19,050 nt of DNA from UMGS902 sp045538895 (GTDB lineage: Bacteria; Bacillota; Clostridia; Oscillospirales; CAG-272): NCBI GenBank assembly GCA_045538895.1, contig JAZQEH010000100.1, forward strand, positions 1 through 19,050, written 5' to 3'. Shown here piece after piece: positions 14,278 through 19,050 of the stretch. The position numbers and the translations under genes are program-made. Every line of letters starts with the position of its first letter. Within the stretch, counting starts at the first letter, position 1. The notes below the pieces were generated by a model. It was not told the DNA's origin. It ran no database searches and saw nothing but the letters and a program-made list of their open reading frames with translations.

Positions 14278-15672
14278 TTAATAGCAAACCTTGCCGGGAT
14301 TGAGAATATTCTTTTTGTCAAATGCGGCTTTGATGCCCTGCATGAGTGCAATCTGTTCTTCGCCGTACTGTTTCCACATGTACGATTTCTTTGCATGACC
14401 GATTCCATGCTCGCCCGAAACAAGACCGCCAAGCTCCTCTGCCTTTTTGTACATAAGGTCAAAGCAGTGTGCAAGTGTCTTTTCCCATGTTTCTGCATCA
14501 AGGTCATCACGGCAGATATAAACGTGCAGATTTCCGTCGCCTGCGTGACCGAAGCTTGGGATTCTTACGCCTGTTTCCTCTGCAATCTGGTGAGTGTACT
14601 TGATAAATGCGTCTACATGGCTACGGGGAACAACAACGTCGCACTCGTCCATTTCGGTGGTAGAAGCCTTGATAGCCTCAAGGAACGCACTGCGTGCCGA
14701 CCAGACCGACTTTTTACGTTCGTCTGTGTCAACGATGTATGCATCAAGCGCACCAATTTCAAGACAGAGGTCAGCAACCGTCTGCATATCGCTCTGCACC
14801 TGATGCTCGGTGTTGCCGTCAAAGGTGAGCAGAATATAAGCATCGTTTTTCTTGTCGGGGAACTTCTTTCCGAGATAGCTTTCGGAGAAGAGAATAGTGT
14901 CACGTGACATATATTCGATTGCGGTGGGGATAACCTTTGAACGGATGATTTTCGGTACCGACTCGATAGCGGTTTTCATATCGGGGAACGGAACAAGCAA
15001 GCTTACCGAGAATTTCGGAAGCGGCATAAGCTTAAGCACAGCCTCGGTGATAATTGCAAGTGTACCCTCGGAGCCGATGATAAGGTCTTTAAGCGAGTAG
15101 CCCGAGCTGTTTTTAACAACCTTTGAGCCAAGCTGCATGATTTCTCCGTTCGGCATAACAACGGTGAGCGCACGCACGTAGTCACGTGTTACGCCGTACT
15201 TAACCGCACGCATACCGCCTGCATTTGTGGAGATGTTGCCGCCGATAGTAGCCGACTTTTCGCCGGGGTCCGGCGGATAGAGGAAGTCATGCTCCTCGGC
15301 AAATGCCGCAAGCTCCATAAGAAGAACTCCGGGCTGAACCGTAACGGTGAGGTTATCCTCGTCAAGCTCCAGAATCTTATTCATCTGTGTGGTTTCAAGC
15401 ATAATACCGCCTTCAACGGGTACGGCACTGCCTACAAGACCTGTGCCGCTGCCTCTTACGGTAACGGGGATGGTACGCTCGTATGCGTGCTTCATGATTG
15501 CCGAGATCTCCTCGGTTGAGTGTACTCTTACAAGCACATCGGGCATATGGCTGATGCCGCCAAGCTCGTCATGGCTGTAGTCGGGGGAGATTTCTTCGCC
15601 GTAGATAACTCTCGAATCGCCAACTATTTTGCGGAGAACGGCAAGGTCATTTTCATTTATAACATTATACAT
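14278..15672 (-). CDS. FAD-linked 2-hydroxyacid dehydrogenase (GlcD/LctD type)
   Basis: 464 residues: a PCMH-type FAD-binding domain (about 40-220; VRGSGTGLVGSAVPVEGGI, DPGEKSATIGGNISTNAGGM, GSEGTLAIITEA) and an FAD-oxidase C-terminal domain (about 225-462; FGHAGDGNLHVYICRDD, SGEHGIGHAKK). The family oxidises D-lactate, glycolate or similar 2-hydroxyacids. Its place directly after etfB and etfA is the gene set of the NAD-linked, ferredoxin-dependent lactate dehydrogenase complex (LctBCD of Acetobacterium woodii), in which electrons from lactate reach NAD+ with help from reduced ferredoxin. Lactate is therefore the best guess, glycolate the alternative. Its ATG overlaps the etfA stop by 8 bases, with AAGGAGG upstream. 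Confidence 0.93.
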   Translation of the reverse strand: MYNVINENDLAVLRKIVGDSRVIYGEEISPDYSHDELGGISHMPDVLVRVHSTEEISAIMKHAYERTIPVTVRGSGTGLVGSAVPVEGGIMLETTQMNKILELDEDNLTVTVQPGVLLMELAAFAEEHDFLYPPDPGEKSATIGGNISTNAGGMRAVKYGVTRDYVRALTVVMPNGEIMQLGSKVVKNSSGYSLKDLIIGSEGTLAIITEAVLKLMPLPKFSVSLLVPFPDMKTAIESVPKIIRSKVIPTAIEYMSRDTILFSESYLGKKFPDKKNDAYILLTFDGNTEHQVQSDMQTVADLCLEIGALDAYIVDTDERKKSVWSARSAFLEAIKASTTEMDECDVVVPRSHVDAFIKYTHQIAEETGVRIPSFGHAGDGNLHVYICRDDLDAETWEKTLAHCFDLMYKKAEELGGLVSGEHGIGHAKKSYMWKQYGEEQIALMQGIKAAFDKKNILNPGKVCY

Positions 15673-16867
15673 CTGCTCTGTCCTCCTTGATTTTTTCTAT
15701 AAGCATGGGAACTATTTCGTTTAGGTCGCCAACGATACCGTAGTGTGCAACGTCAAAAATGGGGGCATTTTTATCCGAGTTTACGGCAATTATGCAATCG
15801 GAGGATTTCATACCTGCGGCAAACTGAACGGCACCCGATATGCCAAGGCAGATGATGAGCTTCGGCTTAACGGTACGTCCCGAAAGACCGATCTGATGCT
15901 TTGCATCAAAGATGTTTTCTTCAGCAAGCGGACGTGTGCATGCCATAACACCCCCGAGTGCATCGCAAAGCTCTTTTGCCATTGCACGCTGTGCCTCGCC
16001 TTTGGCACCTCTGCCCACTGCAACGATGATGTCAGCCTCGGAAATGTCGATATCCTTGGGCTTTTCGGTTTTTTCAATGATTTCGATGTTGCTCTCAAGT
16101 GCCTTTTTGTCGATGCTCATGAGAACGATTTCTCCGCTTTCGGTGTCACAGGGCTTCGGCTCTGTAAATACCTTGTATCTTACCGTGCAGAACTGCGGAC
16201 GGTTGGATGGAGAAATAATCTGTGCCATGATGTTGCCGCCGAAAGCGGGACGAATCTGCACAAGGTCGGTATTGTCCTTCATCTCAAGCACGGTACAGTC
16301 GGCAGTAAGACCTGCTTTGCAACGTGCGGCAACTCTCGGTGCAAGCTGTCTGCCGAGGTTGGTAGCACCCACCATGATTGATGAGGGCTTGATTTTGTCA
16401 ATGAAATCATAGAAAGCTGCGGTGTAAGGCTCAATTCTGAAGTCGCAAAGTGCCTCGTCCTCGTATACAAATACCTTGTCAACGCCGTAGCGGAGAAGCT
16501 TTTTTGCGCTTCTTTCGGCATCCTTGCCGATGATAAGTGCGTATACGGGGTGGTTTATTTTTGCGGCAAGATCTTTAGCCTTGCCGATGAGCTCGTATGT
16601 AACACGGTGAATGGTTTCGCCCTCGTGGTCAACGTAAACGCAGATGCCTCTCCAAAGGGACTTATCAACCGTTTCCTTTACTTCTTCTTCAACGTATTCG
16701 ACAACACCCGCCGGTCCTTTTTTAACGCAAAGCTTACACATCTTACAAGCGGATGAAATATCAAGCTTTGCACCGTCATAGGAAATTGCGCCGAAAGGAC
16801 AAATCTTTACAAGCGCCGACGCATTTTCGGCATTGACGAGATTCTGATTAACTTTAAGCTGTCCCAT
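15665..16867 (-). CDS. etfA: Electron transfer flavoprotein alpha subunit with N-terminal ferredoxin-like domain
   Basis: 400 residues. An N-terminal extension of about 65 residues resembles a two-cluster ferredoxin that keeps only four cysteines: C23 (ICPFGAI) and C41, C44 and C47 (CKMCKLC); the expected second CP is GP at residues 51-52. That is enough for a single [4Fe-4S] cluster. The ETF alpha N-domain follows, then the FAD-binding C-domain, with VGRGAKGEAQ, HQIGLSGRTVKP, CLGISGAVQF and HYGIVGDLNE. Such extended EtfA subunits are found in bifurcating or confurcating complexes (LctBCD, CarCDE), where the cluster is the likely ferredoxin entry point. AAAGGAGG is 7 bases before the ATG; the gene lies 13 bases after etfB. 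Confidence 0.94.
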   Translation of the reverse strand: MGQLKVNQNLVNAENASALVKICPFGAISYDGAKLDISSACKMCKLCVKKGPAGVVEYVEEEVKETVDKSLWRGICVYVDHEGETIHRVTYELIGKAKDLAAKINHPVYALIIGKDAERSAKKLLRYGVDKVFVYEDEALCDFRIEPYTAAFYDFIDKIKPSSIMVGATNLGRQLAPRVAARCKAGLTADCTVLEMKDNTDLVQIRPAFGGNIMAQIISPSNRPQFCTVRYKVFTEPKPCDTESGEIVLMSIDKKALESNIEIIEKTEKPKDIDISEADIIVAVGRGAKGEAQRAMAKELCDALGGVMACTRPLAEENIFDAKHQIGLSGRTVKPKLIICLGISGAVQFAAGMKSSDCIIAVNSDKNAPIFDVAHYGIVGDLNEIVPMLIEKIKEDRADV

Positions 16868-16880
16868 TACAATGCCTCCT

Positions 16881-17669
16881 TTATATCAGTTTGCGGCTCT
16901 TAAGCACGTCGAAAATGCCTTCAGCCTGCGCTTTTGAATCGCCCGTGATAGAATGCTTTTCGGTGTTCTTTTCGGGCGGGAATATGCGTTCAACCTGTGT
17001 TGCCGAGCCGTTAAGACCGTAGTGGTTTGCATCCTGATCCTCAAAGTCGGCAAACGAAATGAATTTTACCATGTCATCGGTGACGGTTTTCTGCACCTTG
17101 TATGAGGGCAGACGGGGTGAGTTGATATCACCGTCAACAGAAATAAGGCAGGGGAGCTTTACCGATTCCTTGACAACGATATTGTCAAGAGATGCGGTAA
17201 CAAATACATTGCCGTCCTTTATCTCGTCAACCGAGAGAACGTTGGCAACACAAGGAATGCCGAGGTATTCGGACAGCTCTGCACCAACCTGTGCGGTGTC
17301 GCCGTCGGTAGTCTGCTTGCCGCAGATAATGAGGTCAAAATCGCCGCATTTGCGTACGCCCTGGGAGAGGGTGTATGCGGTAGCAAGCACGTCTGCGCCT
17401 GCAAACTTGCGGTCGGAAAGCACGGTTCCGCATTTCGCACCCATGCAGATGGATTCGGTTATGATGGATTTAGCCTGCGGAGGACCCATGGTTATTGTCT
17501 GAACCTCACCGCCGTATTTTTCAGTTAAAGACAGTGCCGCTTCAAGACCGTAAAGGTCATAGGGATTCATTTTGCTGGCAACGCCGTCACGCTTAAGAAC
17601 ACCTGTTACAGGATCCACTTCAACGTTGCTTGAGCCGGGAACCTGTTTTATACAAACAAGAATATTCAA
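16881..17669 (-). CDS. etfB: Electron transfer flavoprotein beta subunit
   Basis: 262 residues starting MNILVCIKQVPGSSNVEVDP, followed by MNPYDLYGLEAALSL, TMGPPQA and CGKQTTDGDTAQVGAELSEY, the last being the nucleotide-binding signature seen in bifurcating-type EtfB. It pairs with EtfA to carry electrons between NAD(H), ferredoxin and the FAD dehydrogenase. The longest frame begins at a GTG (17678), but that GTG overlaps the Shine-Dalgarno AGGAGG (17678-17683). The TTG at 17667-17669, 8 bases downstream of it, gives the family-typical N-terminus and is the start I support. First gene of the operon etfB-etfA-dehydrogenase. Confidence 0.94.
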   Translation of the reverse strand: MNILVCIKQVPGSSNVEVDPVTGVLKRDGVASKMNPYDLYGLEAALSLTEKYGGEVQTITMGPPQAKSIITESICMGAKCGTVLSDRKFAGADVLATAYTLSQGVRKCGDFDLIICGKQTTDGDTAQVGAELSEYLGIPCVANVLSVDEIKDGNVFVTASLDNIVVKESVKLPCLISVDGDINSPRLPSYKVQKTVTDDMVKFISFADFEDQDANHYGLNGSATQVERIFPPEKNTEKHSITGDSKAQAEGIFDVLKSRKLI

Positions 17670-17712
17670 AAGTCGCACCTCCTCTATATGTTAATTTATA
17701 CATTACTTAATA

Positions 17713-17741
17713 AGTATAGCAGAAAATAAATCCGGTTTCAA
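17713..17741 (-). promoter_or_regulatory. Promoter of the etfB operon
   Basis: Minus strand: TTGAAA (17736-17741), 17-base spacer, TATACT (17713-17718). The start should be near 17706, leaving a leader of about 37 bases. Confidence 0.75.
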
Positions 17742-17777
17742 TAACTTTTCGCACATTTTTTGTGAAAGTTACACAGA

Positions 17778-17795
17778 TTGTTATAAAAATAACGT
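17778..17795. promoter_or_regulatory. Possible Rex (NADH-sensing repressor) site upstream of etfB
   Basis: TTGTTATAAAAATAACGT matches the TTGTTA-N6-TAACAA Rex pattern at 10 of 12 defined positions. It lies about 37 bases upstream of the -35 box, further out than typical repressor sites. A Rex site would fit control of a lactate/NAD enzyme by the NADH/NAD+ ratio, but A/T-rich DNA makes chance matches easy. Confidence 0.35.
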
Positions 17796-17865
17796 TATAT
17801 TTTTGGCAATCATGCAGAATAAACTAATTCCTCGTGCAAAATTCCGAAAAATGAACAATAGGTAT

Positions 17866-17893
17866 AAAAAAAGCATGCTATTGCATGCTTTTT
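17866..17893 (-). terminator. Terminator of cysK
   Basis: AAAAAGCATGC, 4-base loop TATT, GCATGCTTTTT. On the minus strand the second arm runs into eight T, and the first arm overlaps the cysK stop codon. It has the same GCATGC core as two other terminators in the window. Confidence 0.92.
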
Positions 17894-18821
17894 ATATGAA
17901 CATCTCGGTTGAAAGATATCGGTCGCCCGTGTCGGGGAGGAGAACAACGATTGTTTTGCCTGCGTTTTCCTCACGCTTTGCAAGGGCTATTGCCGCCTGA
18001 AGTGCGGCACCCGAGGAAATACCTGCGAGTATACCCTCTGCTTTTCCGAGTTCTCTGCCACGCTCGAGTGCTTCACTGTCGGCAACTGTGATGATTTCAT
18101 CGTAAACCTCGGTGTTCAGCACCTCGGGGATAAAGCCGGCGCCGATGCCCTGAAGTCCGTGAGCACCTTTTTCCTTGCCTGAAAGCACTGCACTTGTTGC
18201 AGGCTCAACGGCAACGATCTTCACATCGCTTTTTTTGCTCTTGAGGTATTCGCCAACACCTGTTATTGTGCCGCCCGTGCCGACTCCTGCTACAAAAATG
18301 TCAACCTCGCCGTCGGTATCTTCATAGATTTCGGGGCCTGTTGTAAGAAAATGTGCGGCGGCATTTGCGGGGTTTTCAAACTGACCGGGGATAAAGCTGT
18401 TTGGGATTTCCTTTGCAAGCTCTTTTGCACGTGCAATGGCGCCTGCCATACCCTCACTGCCCTTAGTCAGAACAAGCTCTGCACCGAAAGCCCCCATAAG
18501 TATTATACGTTCTTTCGACATCGAGTCGGGCATTACGATGATTGTGCGGTAGCCACGGGCTGCACCTACCGAGGCAAGACCTATTCCCGTGTTTCCGCTT
18601 GTCGGCTCGATAATTACCGAGTCTTTGTTGATAATTCCTTTTTGCTCGGCATCGTCAAGCATAGCTTTTGCGACACGGTCCTTGGCACTGCCGCCGGGGT
18701 TGAACATCTCAAGTTTTGCAACGATTTTTGCCTTTGCACCGTGGATTTTTTCAATATGAGTAAGGCGAAGCAACGGCGTTTTGCCGATAAGTTGCTCTGC
18801 CGAAGTATAAATTCTGGACAT
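17892..18821 (-). CDS. cysK: Cysteine synthase (O-acetylserine sulfhydrylase)
   Basis: A PLP enzyme that makes L-cysteine from O-acetylserine and sulfide, in the cytosol; 309 residues, normal length. K47 in FNPGGSAKDR is the PLP-binding lysine. EPTSGNTGIGLA binds the substrate carboxylate, GVGTGGTITGVG binds the PLP phosphate, and GISSGAAL is near the C-terminus. The C-terminal LLPDTGDRYLST is typical of CysK. The longest frame starts at a GTG that is part of the GGAGGTG ribosome site; ATG 18821, 7 bases downstream of GGAGGT, is the real start. It is transcribed alone from a perfect-consensus promoter, with a leader of only about 14 bases, so no T-box or SAM riboswitch fits. Confidence 0.96.
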   Translation of the reverse strand: MSRIYTSAEQLIGKTPLLRLTHIEKIHGAKAKIVAKLEMFNPGGSAKDRVAKAMLDDAEQKGIINKDSVIIEPTSGNTGIGLASVGAARGYRTIIVMPDSMSKERIILMGAFGAELVLTKGSEGMAGAIARAKELAKEIPNSFIPGQFENPANAAAHFLTTGPEIYEDTDGEVDIFVAGVGTGGTITGVGEYLKSKKSDVKIVAVEPATSAVLSGKEKGAHGLQGIGAGFIPEVLNTEVYDEIITVADSEALERGRELGKAEGILAGISSGAALQAAIALAKREENAGKTIVVLLPDTGDRYLSTEMFI

Positions 18822-18841
18822 AGATAACACCTCCGCAAATA

Positions 18842-18870
18842 ATTATAACAGTATCAATTTTTCTTGTCAA
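18842..18870 (-). promoter_or_regulatory. Perfect-consensus promoter of cysK
   Basis: Minus strand: TTGACA (18865-18870), 17-base spacer, TATAAT (18842-18847). The start is expected near 18835. Confidence 0.88.
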
Positions 18871-18892
18871 GGACGTGAAAATATGGTATAAT
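18864..18892 (+). promoter_or_regulatory. Divergent plus-strand promoter sharing the cysK -35 region
   Basis: TTGTCA (18864-18869), 17-base spacer, TATAAT (18887-18892). Its -35 box overlaps the cysK -35 box by five bases on the opposite strand. It reads toward the right edge, where no clear gene begins within the window. Confidence 0.72.
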
Positions 18893-18898
18893 GATAAA

Positions 18899-19030
18899 TA
18901 TGATAAATTAATGTTTTCCTCACTTGAAAATGCAAGCATTTTCAAGTGGTTGCAAAACCGTTCACTCGCGTCTCGCTCACCGCTCGCGGTTTTCAAGGAG
19001 TAAAAAAGCCGGGGAACCCGTCTTTTTTAC
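18899..19030 (+). ncRNA. Candidate small structured transcript at the right edge
   Basis: Starting from the predicted initiation site of the plus-strand promoter, three structures follow: a perfect hairpin, CACTTGAAAATGC (18921-18933) with GCATTTTCAAGTG (18936-18948); a second stem, AAAACCG (18954-18960) with CGGTTTT (18987-18993); and a terminator-like stem, AAAAAAG-c-CGGG with CCCG-t-CTTTTTT (19002-19028), ending in T. Together they would give an RNA of about 130 bases. It also contains a 30-codon open frame (18911-19003) with no visible ribosome site. It could instead be a decayed repeat or the leader of a gene beyond the window. Confidence 0.3.
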
Positions 19031-19050
19031 AAATTTTTAGGCTTCCCCCT

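Noticed and set aside
14260..14907. 215-codon plus-strand frame opposite the FAD dehydrogenase
   Set aside because: Antisense shadow of a gene with clear FAD-domain motifs; its start lies in a terminator.
15743..16381. 212-codon plus-strand frame opposite etfA
   Set aside because: Antisense shadow; the cysteine-rich translation is an artefact of the opposite-strand codons.
18911..19003. 30-codon plus-strand frame as a called gene
   Set aside because: There is no Shine-Dalgarno site and it spans perfect hairpins; kept only as part of the small-RNA finding.
18822..19050. T-box or SAM riboswitch controlling cysK
   Set aside because: The perfect-consensus cysK promoter leaves only about 14 bases of leader, too short for either element.

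Overview
The window looks like part of the chromosome of an anaerobic, Gram-positive gut-type Clostridia (Oscillospiraceae/Ruminococcaceae-like). I infer this from the moderate GC content, strong AGGAGG ribosome sites, sigma-A type promoters, BspA-type leucine-rich repeats with a dockerin, an S-layer-homology protein, a feoA-feoB-Cys-rich small protein operon, and an EtfA with a ferredoxin-like N-terminus. No taxonomic marker gene is present, so the assignment is family-level at best.

Layout, left to right. 1-867: the 3' end of a secreted BspA-LRR/dockerin protein. 868-1226: a compound intergenic repeat and the trmB promoter. trmB (+) and mscL (-) converge on a shared terminator. A MATE exporter (+) is translationally coupled to an unrecognised membrane-anchored protein. 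After a second repeat come a GHL10/DUF187 surface glycosidase-like protein and a Cys-repeat/SLH surface protein. 8033-10616 is a ferrous iron uptake operon (feoA, feoB, and a 52-residue Cys-rich membrane protein) with two operator-like palindromes of the same sequence family. A 47-residue Cys/Gly-rich membrane protein (-) faces it across a bidirectional terminator, followed by an Amidase_6-type protein (+) and a third repeat.

From 11652 to 18870 all genes are on the minus strand. One operon holds a YqeG-type HAD phosphatase, an endonuclease IV/xylose isomerase-like TIM-barrel protein and an M24 aminopeptidase. A second holds etfB, etfA and an FAD-linked glycolate/lactate-type dehydrogenase, the gene set of electron-confurcating lactate dehydrogenases. 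Then comes monocistronic cysK. A plus-strand promoter that overlaps the cysK promoter at its -35 box reads out of the right edge into a structured stretch with no clear gene.

Most of the window is ordinary core and surface gene content, and I found no obvious new multi-gene defence or biosynthetic system. The less ordinary material lies between genes. Three intergenic elements share about 23-bp inverted ends but have unrelated interiors, and each begins exactly at the stop codon of the gene upstream. Other points are a set of terminators with the same GCATGC core, a possible small structured RNA at the right edge, duplicated feo operators, and two tail-to-tail small Cys-rich membrane proteins. 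Several start codons are revised from the longest reading frame (trmB, mscL, feoA, feoB, yqeG-like, etfB, cysK), each because a Shine-Dalgarno site decides it.
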